From positions 144,097 to 208,096 of the forward strand of contig CALKDK010000010.1 in the NCBI GenBank assembly GCA_938084055.1: 64,000 bases of DNA, given 5' to 3'. The stretch comes from an uncultured Luminiphilus sp. GTDB lineage: Bacteria > Pseudomonadota > Gammaproteobacteria > Pseudomonadales > Halieaceae. The position numbers and the translations under genes were made by a program. Shown here one piece after another: positions 48,447 through 59,867 of the stretch (its first letter is position 1; each line of letters starts with the position of its first letter). The notes beneath the pieces were generated by a model that made no database searches, was not told where the DNA came from, and saw only the letters and a list, made by a program, of their open reading frames with translations.

Positions 48447-49621
48447 CCTGGTTCTATGCTGCGGGTGTGGCGCTAACTGTTCTCTCGATCACGCTCCTTG
48501 TGGTGCCCCGGTGGCATCTGCGACGCTGGCGGGGCGAATCCAATCTCGATTGGCTCGTACTCAGACAGCAGGAGTTGGCCTCTGAATCGGCTGCGGACGC
48601 TGATGCGCTCAATCTCGATGCCGAGTTGCGGGTGCTCGACGAGTCAGATACCGAGAAGTCAGTCCAGAACGATCCACCGCTAGCCTCAAGCCGCGATTGG
48701 CGGCTGGTTGGGCCGGTACTCCTTGCACTGGTAATCCTGCCGCCGCTGCTCTACCTGCGGCTTGGCGCCATGGAAGATGTTCGCATAGCCGAGGCGCTGG
48801 CCAACCTTGAGGAGGCTTCTGCGACGGAAGTGGACGCGCTGCTTGGCGCTATTGAAACGCGATCGGCGGCCAGACCAGGTAACGTTGATTACCTGTCCCT
48901 GCTGGGTGAGTACTACACGACTCAAAATAACCATACACGCGCTCTCGCCAGCTACGAGGAACTATTGGAATTGTTTCCCGAAAGCCCCGAAATACTGGCC
49001 CGGGCGGCGCAGGCGGAATACCTGTCAGGGGAGCGCATGCTCACACCGAGGGCGAAACGCCGGGCTGAAGCGGCATTGGCGATCAATCCGGGACAGCGGA
49101 GTGCGCTGGGCACCCTCGGTATGGCGGCCTTTGAGACAGGCGACTACGCGGAGGCCATTGGCTACTGGGAGCGATTGATGGTGACTGAGGTGCCCGGGAC
49201 GGCGGGACATCAGATGTTAAGCACGATCATTGCGGAGGCGCGTAACCGCGGTGGTGTTGCAGCGAGCGAAACCGGCCCGGCGTCTGCTATTGGGGTCGTG
49301 GTGCTGGTGAATCTCCCTGAGGGCGCCAGTGCAGTGGGCACCGTCTTCATTCTAGCGCGGCCCAGCGGCGGGCAGCAGCGGATGCCCACAGCAGTGGTGC
49401 GAAGGTCCGCTTCAGAACTGCCCCTGCAGGTGCGGCTTGATGACGCCGCATCCATGGCCGGGCAGACACTGTCCGCCCTTCCCCTGGTGGATATTGAGGT
49501 TCAGGTTTCCCCCGGGGGACAGCCCGGTCGTGCCAACGCCAGCTGGCTGGCCACAGCAGAGTCCGTGAAGCCCTCGACCTCGGCCGAAGTGCGCTTGCAG
49601 TTGCAGCCAACGACGCCCTGA
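48443..49621 (+). CDS. ccmI: Cytochrome c biogenesis protein CcmI (TPR)
   Basis: N-terminal two-TM region plus TPR-like LGEYYTTQNNHTRALASYEELLELFPESPEILARAAQAEYL and C-terminal VVLVNLPEGASAVGTVFILARP. Confidence 0.9.
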   Translation: MTWFYAAGVALTVLSITLLVVPRWHLRRWRGESNLDWLVLRQQELASESAADADALNLDAELRVLDESDTEKSVQNDPPLASSRDWRLVGPVLLALVILPPLLYLRLGAMEDVRIAEALANLEEASATEVDALLGAIETRSAARPGNVDYLSLLGEYYTTQNNHTRALASYEELLELFPESPEILARAAQAEYLSGERMLTPRAKRRAEAALAINPGQRSALGTLGMAAFETGDYAEAIGYWERLMVTEVPGTAGHQMLSTIIAEARNRGGVAASETGPASAIGVVVLVNLPEGASAVGTVFILARPSGGQQRMPTAVVRRSASELPLQVRLDDAASMAGQTLSALPLVDIEVQVSPGGQPGRANASWLATAESVKPSTSAEVRLQLQPTTP

Positions 49622-49734
49622 TTGCCAAATCGTGATCGGGTACCTATGCCAGATATAGTGTTATGGCCCGGCAGGGTATACACTATATGTTGTGTCCAAA
49701 GGGTGCCGGCCGGCGCCCACCAGCAGGTAGGTGC

Positions 49735-52700
49735 ATGCGTCTCAAATCCATAAAGCTCGCCGGATTCAAATCGTTCGTTGATCCTACGACGGTCAATTTT
49801 CCAAGCAATATGTGTACTGTGGTTGGGCCCAACGGATGTGGTAAATCGAACATTATCGATGCTGTTCGTTGGGTGATGGGCGAGAGTTCTGCGAAAAATT
49901 TGCGTGGCGAGGCGATGACGGATGTCATCTTCAACGGTACGACTCAACGTCAACCGGTAGGGCAGGCTTCCATTGAGCTCATATTTGACAACAGCGCGGG
50001 CAAGCTGGTGGGTGAGTATGCATCCTATGCTGAGATATCGGTGCGCAGGGTCGTGGGGCGCGAAGGCACATCGGAATACTGGCTCAACGGCAGTAAGTGT
50101 CGGCGTCGTGACATAACAGATCTCTTTCTCGGCACCGGTCTGGGGCCCCGCAGCTATGCCATCATTGAGCAGGGCATGATTTCAAGGCTGATTGAATCCA
50201 AGCCCGAGGAGCTGCGCGTTTTTATCGAAGAGGCGGCAGGCATCTCAAAGTACAAGGAACGTCGGCGTGAGACTGAGAGCCGGATGCGCCGAACGGTCGA
50301 CAACCTTGAGCGTCTGGCCGATCTGCGTGAGGAGCTGGAGCGCAATCTGCAACATTTGCTCAGGCAGTCCCAGGCCGCTGAGAAGTATGCAGAGCTCCGC
50401 AGTGAGGAGCGTGAGGTCAAGGCCCAGCTGCTGACCCTCCAATGGCGGGAATTCCAGGATTCCAGCCTACAAAGTCGCCAATTGCAGACTGAGCTAGACG
50501 TCCGGCAGGAAGCTGAGCGTGCTGATCTGGAGCGGGTGGGCGCCGCTATTGAAAGCACCCGAGTGACTCTGGCAGATGCCACGGACAGGTTTAATGGGGT
50601 TCAGGCCGATTACTACTCGGTAGGGGGTGAAGTCACACGGGTCGAACAGGCGCTGAGGTACGAGCAGGAGCGCCGCGCTACCATTGAACAGGACCTGAGC
50701 CAGACGCGAGCGGGACTTCAGGAGGCCCGGGGACACCTGAATGCCGATACAGACCGCCTCGCCCAGTGGCGTGAGGAGTTGGAGGTCCTGACTCCCCAGT
50801 TGGGGGAGCAGCGTGACGCTGCAGAAGTCGCAGCCCGTGCCTCAGCTGATGCTGAAGCCACGATGAATGACTGGCAGACCCGCTGGGATGACTTCAATCA
50901 GCGATCTGCGGGACCAAAACAGGCATCTGAGGTACAGCAGAGCCGCATTGTTTACCTAGAGCAGGTCCTGCAGCGTCTTTCGCAGCGCAGTGGCAAGCTG
51001 CGGGAGGAGCTGGAGCTTATATCGGATGACCACGGCGATGGTGAGTTGCCGCTGCTCGAGCAGCGTATCAGTGCGAGTGACGCAGCGGTAAAACAGCAGG
51101 AAGATGGCCTGCTGGCACTGGACGAGCAGATCGCCCAGCACAGGGGTGCTATTGTGGCGCTGCGTGATGAGCAGGACGAGGCTCGAGCAAAGCTGCAGCA
51201 GCTCCGCGGTCAGGAAGCGTCTCTGCTGGCCCTTCAACAGGCGGCTGTTGAGCAGGATGATGTCGCCGCGATGGGTGACTGGCTGGCAGCTCTGGGGCTG
51301 GACAACGGTGGCAGCGTCTACGAGGAGCTGGCGGTTGATGCCCATTGGACACTGGCGGTAGAGACGGTATTTTCTGCAGGTTTGACGGGGGTGTGTACCC
51401 GTGATTTTGCGGCGGTTCAGGCGGCCCTGCCCCAGTCTCCCGGGGGAATCAATATTCTGGCTGCTGCTGGAGATCATGTACCCGCTGCAGGTACTCTGGC
51501 GGAAAGGGTCAGAGGGCCTGCCGCGGTTCTCAAGGCTCTGTCGGCCGTGTACACGGCAGATAACATCGATGCGGCGGGTTTGTTGCTCGATGGCTTGCCC
51601 GAGCACGCGTCTGTCATAACGCCCTCTGGAGACTGGCTGCGTCATGGTTGGATCACCCGGCCGTCAGAGAAAGATGCCAGTGACAGTGTGATTTTGCGAA
51701 AAGCGGCCCTGGACGCGGTGCGCGCTGACGTCATTGGACTGGAGGCCTCGCTTGGTGATATCGACGCGAGGCTCAATGGCGCCAGGGAAGGTCGGCAGCT
51801 GGCAGAGGATCAGCGGCGCTCGGGGGAGGCAGCCCTCAAGGAGTCGTTGCAACTTCAGGCCGAGGTGGTGGCCGAGCGCAGCGCAAGGGTGGCCGCGGTG
51901 GAGCAGGCGCGACAGCGCACCCAACAACTTGAGAATGACCTCGCTGAATCCCGGACCCAGTTTGAGGCCGAGCAGCGCACACTGTCGGAAGCCCGTTCTG
52001 AGCTCCAAACTGCAATAGACCAAATGGCGCTCGACGGTCAGCAGAGGGAGGTGTTGAACGGTGAACGCACAGCGCTGGTCACCGAGCTTCAGGGAGCACG
52101 GGAAGCGGCCCGTGAAACGCGCGATACGGCACATCGAACCGAAGTCCGTGTCCAGAGTTTAGGCAGTCAGGCGGAGACAGTGGCGAGTTCCATTACGCGC
52201 CTCGAGCAGCAGGTTGAGCAATTACAGGTTCGGGTTGATGACCTCGCGGAGCAATTGCCAGTGGGAGATAACCCGGATGCAAAGCTTCAGGCAGAACTTG
52301 AAACACTGCTGGCCCAGCGCGTTGATGCGGAGGCGGCCCTGACGGCTGCGCGCCAGCTGGTAGCGGACAACGAACACAGCCTTAGGGAGCGGGAAAAAGA
52401 GAAGGTTGCGGCGGAACACCGGCTACAGAGTATCCACGCGGAAATTGAGTCAGGTCGACTGCAGCAGGCTGAGCGCAACGTACGAATAGAAAATCTGGTA
52501 ACCCAGCTTGGTGAGCTTGGCGCCACCCCAGAGGAGGTGGCGGAGCGGCTGCCGGAGGGGGCGTCTGAGCCTGAGTGGCTGGTCAAGGTTGAGCGCATTG
52601 CCGCGCGGATTACGCGCTTGGGACCTATCAATCTTGCGGCCATTGATGAGTATGCCAAAGCGTCAGAAAGAAAGGTCTACCTCGATTCACAGGACGCTGA

Positions 52701-53232
52701 CCTGCAGGAGGCACTGCAGACGCTGGAGGGTGCCATCCGTAAAATCGACAAGGAGACACGCAGTCGTTTCAAGGACACCTTTGACCAGATCAATGCGGGT
52801 TTTGCAGAGCTGTTCCCACGCGTGTTTGGCGGCGGTACCGCCAGCCTCGAGATGACAGGTGACGATCTGTTGGATACCGGCGTTGCCATCATGGCGCGTC
52901 CGCCAGGGAAGAAAAACAGTACGATCCACCTGTTGTCAGGCGGAGAGAAGGCCATGACAGCCATCGCACTGGTGTTCTCTATTTTCCAGCTGAATCCTGC
53001 TCCCTTCTGTATGTTGGATGAGGTGGATGCGCCCCTTGATGATGCCAATGTTGGGCGGTATGCCCGCATGGTCAAGGAGATGGCAGAGCGTGTTCAGTTT
53101 ATCTTCATCACGCACAACAAGATTACGATGGAAATGGCTGACCATCTTATGGGAGTCACCATGCACGAACCCGGGGTTTCCCGGTTGGTCACTGTTGATA
53201 TAGAAGAAGCGGCACAACTCGCAGCCAGTTGA
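49735..53232 (+). CDS. smc: Chromosome segregation protein SMC
   Basis: MRLKSIKLAGFKSFVDPTTV, VGPNGCGKSNIIDAVRWVMGESSAKNLRG, long coiled coils and hinge, LLSGGEKAMTAIALVFSIFQLNPAPFCMLDEVDAPLDDANVGRY. Confidence 0.96.
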   Translation: MRLKSIKLAGFKSFVDPTTVNFPSNMCTVVGPNGCGKSNIIDAVRWVMGESSAKNLRGEAMTDVIFNGTTQRQPVGQASIELIFDNSAGKLVGEYASYAEISVRRVVGREGTSEYWLNGSKCRRRDITDLFLGTGLGPRSYAIIEQGMISRLIESKPEELRVFIEEAAGISKYKERRRETESRMRRTVDNLERLADLREELERNLQHLLRQSQAAEKYAELRSEEREVKAQLLTLQWREFQDSSLQSRQLQTELDVRQEAERADLERVGAAIESTRVTLADATDRFNGVQADYYSVGGEVTRVEQALRYEQERRATIEQDLSQTRAGLQEARGHLNADTDRLAQWREELEVLTPQLGEQRDAAEVAARASADAEATMNDWQTRWDDFNQRSAGPKQASEVQQSRIVYLEQVLQRLSQRSGKLREELELISDDHGDGELPLLEQRISASDAAVKQQEDGLLALDEQIAQHRGAIVALRDEQDEARAKLQQLRGQEASLLALQQAAVEQDDVAAMGDWLAALGLDNGGSVYEELAVDAHWTLAVETVFSAGLTGVCTRDFAAVQAALPQSPGGINILAAAGDHVPAAGTLAERVRGPAAVLKALSAVYTADNIDAAGLLLDGLPEHASVITPSGDWLRHGWITRPSEKDASDSVILRKAALDAVRADVIGLEASLGDIDARLNGAREGRQLAEDQRRSGEAALKESLQLQAEVVAERSARVAAVEQARQRTQQLENDLAESRTQFEAEQRTLSEARSELQTAIDQMALDGQQREVLNGERTALVTELQGAREAARETRDTAHRTEVRVQSLGSQAETVASSITRLEQQVEQLQVRVDDLAEQLPVGDNPDAKLQAELETLLAQRVDAEAALTAARQLVADNEHSLREREKEKVAAEHRLQSIHAEIESGRLQQAERNVRIENLVTQLGELGATPEEVAERLPEGASEPEWLVKVERIAARITRLGPINLAAIDEYAKASERKVYLDSQDADLQEALQTLEGAIRKIDKETRSRFKDTFDQINAGFAELFPRVFGGGTASLEMTGDDLLDTGVAIMARPPGKKNSTIHLLSGGEKAMTAIALVFSIFQLNPAPFCMLDEVDAPLDDANVGRYARMVKEMAERVQFIFITHNKITMEMADHLMGVTMHEPGVSRLVTVDIEEAAQLAAS

Positions 53233-53252
53233 AGCCGGCAGGGGGAGGGTAG

Positions 53253-54230
53253 TTGATGGATCTCACGGTTCGCGACTGGATGATTGTTATCGGGGCGGGA
53301 CTGATCCTGTTGGTGCTCGTGGACGCCGTGCGGCGGGTGTACCAGGATCGACGCAGTGAGGTACGGCTGAACGCCAAGATAGCGCGGCGGGACGAGGAAG
53401 CAGCGGATGCGAATGACGACGCCTTCAACCTGCTGAACGAGCTTCCCAATGGTGGTGCCCGCATAGTCCAGCGCAGTGATCTGCAGGCGGCGGATGTCCC
53501 TGAAGAGGACCCGGACGCAATAGCGGCGGTAGAGCCAGGGGTCCCCGCCGGTCCAGCGCCGGGTGACGCGCAGCTTGCCGATGCTCCAGACCTGGATTTG
53601 CCGTCTTTTTCAGCCACTGATGTGACGCTGCCTGACACGGGTGATGGCACTCCCATGGTCGAGCAACCACACCATGATGAGCAGGGGCACGAAGAAACCG
53701 GAGGTGATGAAGCCACTGAAACGATGGATTGGCTGGAGTCGTTGGAAGTACCTGAACCAGAACCTGAGCCAGAGGTCCGTTTACCCCGAGCCATTGACTC
53801 CCATGTATTCGTCCTGAATGTGGCGGCGCGCTCGGAAGCAGGATTTTCAGGGTCAGATATTCTCGGTGTCTTGCTGGCCTGCGATCTGCGTTTCGGGGAT
53901 ATGGATTTTTTCCACCGACACGAACAGAGCGCCGGTCGGGGACCGATCCAGTTTAGTGTTTGTAATATGATGAGGCCGGGGGTTTTCAACATAGACGCCA
54001 TGGATGAGTTGCGTACCAAAGGCCTGATGTTTTTTGTCACGCTGCCCGGCCCCGAGGATATGCTCAAAGCCTTTGATTACATGCATGAGAGTGCCAAGGC
54101 GGTGGCAAAAAATCTTGATGGTGATGTGCTGGATGAGACCCGCAGTGCAATTACGCGCCAGAGTCTTGAGCATATGCGGCAGCAGATCAGGGAGCTGGAG
54201 CGGCGCATTGCGATGCAGAAGCGCCTTTGA
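53253..54230 (+). CDS. zipA: Cell division protein ZipA
   Basis: N-terminal TM, acidic Pro/Glu-rich linker, C-terminal HVFVLNVAARSEAGFSGSDILGVLLACDLRFGDMDFFHRHE; smc-zipA-ligA synteny. Confidence 0.93.
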   Translation: MMDLTVRDWMIVIGAGLILLVLVDAVRRVYQDRRSEVRLNAKIARRDEEAADANDDAFNLLNELPNGGARIVQRSDLQAADVPEEDPDAIAAVEPGVPAGPAPGDAQLADAPDLDLPSFSATDVTLPDTGDGTPMVEQPHHDEQGHEETGGDEATETMDWLESLEVPEPEPEPEVRLPRAIDSHVFVLNVAARSEAGFSGSDILGVLLACDLRFGDMDFFHRHEQSAGRGPIQFSVCNMMRPGVFNIDAMDELRTKGLMFFVTLPGPEDMLKAFDYMHESAKAVAKNLDGDVLDETRSAITRQSLEHMRQQIRELERRIAMQKRL

Positions 54231-56866
<2,636 letters not shown>

Positions 56867-56887
56867 AGGCGCATCGGACAGCTATCG

Positions 56888-56905
56888 CTGTCATGCTGCT
56901 GTAAT
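56888..56905 (+). promoter_or_regulatory. Candidate Pho box upstream of phoB
   Basis: CTGTCATgctgCTGTAAT: both heptad repeats (CTGTCAT / CTGTAAT) 11 bp apart, with TATGTA/TAATAG -10-like sequence downstream. Confidence 0.65.
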
Positions 56906-56950
56906 AATTTCGTTATGTAATAGGGTATTTCCCGGGTAACAAGGCCTTTG

Positions 56951-57649
56951 ATGAGCAAGTACAGGGTTCTAGTTGTTGACGATGAGTCGGCCATCCGGGA
57001 CATGCTGCGCATGATGTTGGAAATCGGTGAGTATGAGTGCGTGGAGGCGTCGAATATCTTCGACGCCCATCGGCTTATGCTGGATTGCAGGCCCGACATT
57101 GTGCTTCTCGACTGGATGCTGCCCGGGGGCAATGGTTTAGAACTGCTGCGACGACTTAAAAGTTCTGAGGTAACACGGGACACGCCAGTCATCATGCTCA
57201 CCGCTAAAACCACCCAGGACAATATTATTCAAGGTCTTGAAGTTGGTGCCGATGACTACATCACCAAGCCTTTTGCGCCCCGTGAGTTGGTAGCGCGGAT
57301 CAAGGCACTGCTGCGCAGGGCGCAGCCCCGGGAAGATGGATCCGTTTTCGAGGTCGGCGGACTCCGGCTTGACGTTGCTGCGCGTCGTGCATTCATTGAT
57401 CAAAAGCCCATTGATCTAGGCCCCACGGAATTCAAGCTGTTGCATTTTTTCATGTCTCATCCCGAGCGCGCCTACACACGCAGCCAGATCCTCGACCATG
57501 TGTGGGGTACCAATGTCTACGTGGAAGAGCGCACGGTTGATGTCCACATTCGTCGCCTGAGAAAAATTATGCAGGTGCCCGACAGTGATCACAGCCGTCT
57601 TATCCAGACGGTGCGCGGTACAGGTTACCGCTTTTCCGTAACTGGATAG
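56951..57649 (+). CDS. phoB: Phosphate regulon response regulator
   Basis: VLVVDDESAIRDMLRMML, VLLDWMLPGGNGLELLRRL, winged helix YTRSQILDHVWGTNVYVEERTVDVHIRRLRK. Confidence 0.95.
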   Translation: MSKYRVLVVDDESAIRDMLRMMLEIGEYECVEASNIFDAHRLMLDCRPDIVLLDWMLPGGNGLELLRRLKSSEVTRDTPVIMLTAKTTQDNIIQGLEVGADDYITKPFAPRELVARIKALLRRAQPREDGSVFEVGGLRLDVAARRAFIDQKPIDLGPTEFKLLHFFMSHPERAYTRSQILDHVWGTNVYVEERTVDVHIRRLRKIMQVPDSDHSRLIQTVRGTGYRFSVTG

Positions 57650-57657
57650 GGTGCTGC

Positions 57658-58947
57658 GTGGCGAGGGATAATATTTGGCGTCGGGAAATGCGGCTGATCC
57701 TGTTGCTGATTGCGTCAGGGTTCGTCATGGGAGCGCTCTTCGGTAGGCCGGTTTGGGGCGTTTGTGCGGCACTGATTTTCATCCTGGCGCGCTGGTCTTA
57801 TCAACTACGGGCCGTGCATCGGTGGATGGCTGAACCCTCGGCAGAACCCCCGGAAACCGGCGGGGTTTGGGGGCTTATTCTCGACAATATCTACCAGCTC
57901 CAGCGGCGTAACCGGGAGGCTCAGCAGCGTCTCGAGACAGCCCTGGACTATTTGCAGGATTCCCTGGCAGCGATGCGGGATGCCGCGCTCATTGTCGATG
58001 CTCAGGAGAACATCGCCTGGGCCAATGACTCGGCGGAGTTCCTGCTGGGGATAAAGTTTCCGGATGATCAGGGGAGACCGCTGGTTAATCTAATCAGGTC
58101 GCCCATTTTCCAGAGTTATTTTGAGGTTGGCGACTTTTCAAACCCCTTGCGGTTGCTGCCCATCAGTGAAGGAGACCGGTGCCTGCATTTTGAGATTGCA
58201 CGATTTGGTGCCGGGGATCGGTTGATATTTGCGAGGGATGTGACCGAGAACTATCGCCTCGAGCAGATGCGTCGTGATTTTGTAGGTAATGTTTCCCATG
58301 AGTTGCGTACCCCACTAACGGTTATAAAGGGCTACGTGGATACCCTACAGGCGATGGATGAATTTCAGAATGCGCGCCTGCAGCGCCCGCTTGAGCAGAT
58401 GAGCCAGCAAACTTCGCGGATGGAAAACCTGATCAGGGACCTGCTCTGGCTCTCGCGCATCGAAACGGTTGAGACTTTGCGCAAAACTGAGTTACTGGAT
58501 GTATCCATCTTAATCGAGGAGATTGTGGTGCAGCTGGGGTCGGCCTATCCCGATCGGGAGATCAGGATCAGTCTGGAAAATGACGTACAGGTGCGGGGTG
58601 ATCGCTCTGAGTTGCACAGCGCACTCAGCAACCTGATCGTCAATGCCTTGAAATACAGTGATTCTGAAGTGGTTGTAACCTGCTGCAGGCACGAGGACCG
58701 CGCCGTATTCTCTGTTTCCGACACAGGTATTGGTATTGCCCAGCAGCATATCGCCCGATTGACGGAGCGGTTTTACCGCGTCGATAAAAGTCGGAGTAAT
58801 GAACGCGGTGGTACCGGTTTGGGGTTGGCGATTGTCAAACATGTAGCGGCCTCCCACCAGGCGGATTTTCAGATTGAATCGGAGCTGGGCATTGGCAGCT
58901 GTTTCCGCCTGTCACTGCCGGCCGCGCCAGTGTCCGACGCTTCGTGA
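57658..58947 (+). CDS. phoR: Phosphate regulon sensor histidine kinase
   Basis: DFVGNVSHELRTPLTVIKGYVDTL H-box; NLIVNALKYSDSEV; GGTGLGLAIVKHV. Confidence 0.94.
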   Translation: MARDNIWRREMRLILLLIASGFVMGALFGRPVWGVCAALIFILARWSYQLRAVHRWMAEPSAEPPETGGVWGLILDNIYQLQRRNREAQQRLETALDYLQDSLAAMRDAALIVDAQENIAWANDSAEFLLGIKFPDDQGRPLVNLIRSPIFQSYFEVGDFSNPLRLLPISEGDRCLHFEIARFGAGDRLIFARDVTENYRLEQMRRDFVGNVSHELRTPLTVIKGYVDTLQAMDEFQNARLQRPLEQMSQQTSRMENLIRDLLWLSRIETVETLRKTELLDVSILIEEIVVQLGSAYPDREIRISLENDVQVRGDRSELHSALSNLIVNALKYSDSEVVVTCCRHEDRAVFSVSDTGIGIAQQHIARLTERFYRVDKSRSNERGGTGLGLAIVKHVAASHQADFQIESELGIGSCFRLSLPAAPVSDAS

Positions 58948-59867
58948 CGATGCGACGCGCTGTCTGCATTCTGTGTTTACTGCCTCTTGGGATGTCGGTT
59001 ATTGCGCAGAGCCCCAAACTTAGCATCGTGGGCAGCGACACCATGGCAGTGCTTCTGACCGACTGGTCCAGGGAATTCCAGCGCGCCAATCCAGACGTAT
59101 TATTCGAAATTCAGGGCACGGGTTCTGCTGCCGCGCCACCGGCTCTCGCTGAGGGCACGGTTAATTTCGGGGCCATGAGTCGGGCGATGAGTGCCAAAGA
59201 AATCTCTGATTTTCAGCGACGCACCGGTTTTCCGCCCCGGGGTATACAGGTGGGCAGTGATGATATTGCCATCATCGTCCACCCGAGAAACCCGCTGCGG
59301 AAAGTATCCCGTGAGACTCTGGACGGCATTTTTTCAGCATCACAACGGTGTGGTGGGGTCCGCTATGGGCTGCAGTGGTCGGGGGTCCTGGGGGCGGCCC
59401 AGGGTTCACCGATGGGCGGGGTAGAATCCTTGACGATTCAGCGTTACAGCCGTACTGCGGTCAGTGGCAGTTACGGTTACTTCAAAAACGAGGTGCTGTG
59501 TGGTGGGGACTTCATGCCGCAGGTAATGGAGTTGCCGGGATTTGCAGCGATTGTGGACGCCGTCGCGAGATCCCCGGGAGCCATTGCGTATGTGGGTGCT
59601 GGTTTTGTAGACCACCGGGTTCGGGTGGTGCAAATTCTCGATGACGGAGCGCCCCTGCCCGGAGCCTACCCCGGGGAGCCTGATTATCCATTTTCACGCC
59701 CCCTGTTTCTCTACCTGGCCATAGCTCCTGAGCAGGCGTTGAACGCGATGGAATGCGCCTTTCTTCACCACGTAACAGGCTCGTCGGGTAGGGCTACCTT
59801 GAAGCACCACGGCTTTCAAACCGTTGGTCTTGAAGTGGCGGAAGAGGTGGCCCGTGTTTGCCCGTGA
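58944..59867 (+). CDS. pstS: Phosphate ABC transporter substrate-binding protein (PstS family)
   Basis: LSIVGSDTMAVLLTDWSREFQRANPDVLFEIQGTGSAAAPPALAEGTVNFGAMSRAM; operonic with pstCAB. Confidence 0.92.
   Translation: MTMRRAVCILCLLPLGMSVIAQSPKLSIVGSDTMAVLLTDWSREFQRANPDVLFEIQGTGSAAAPPALAEGTVNFGAMSRAMSAKEISDFQRRTGFPPRGIQVGSDDIAIIVHPRNPLRKVSRETLDGIFSASQRCGGVRYGLQWSGVLGAAQGSPMGGVESLTIQRYSRTAVSGSYGYFKNEVLCGGDFMPQVMELPGFAAIVDAVARSPGAIAYVGAGFVDHRVRVVQILDDGAPLPGAYPGEPDYPFSRPLFLYLAIAPEQALNAMECAFLHHVTGSSGRATLKHHGFQTVGLEVAEEVARVCP

Noticed and set aside
42747-49621. ccmABCDEFGHI cluster considered as an unusual feature
   Set aside because: Complete and in the standard order for System I cytochrome c maturation; ordinary.
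50956-51645. 229-aa minus-strand ORF within smc
   Set aside because: Antisense to the SMC hinge/coiled-coil coding region; no motif.
53189-54067. 292-aa minus-strand ORF within zipA
   Set aside because: Ser-rich antisense shadow of the ZipA acidic/proline linker.
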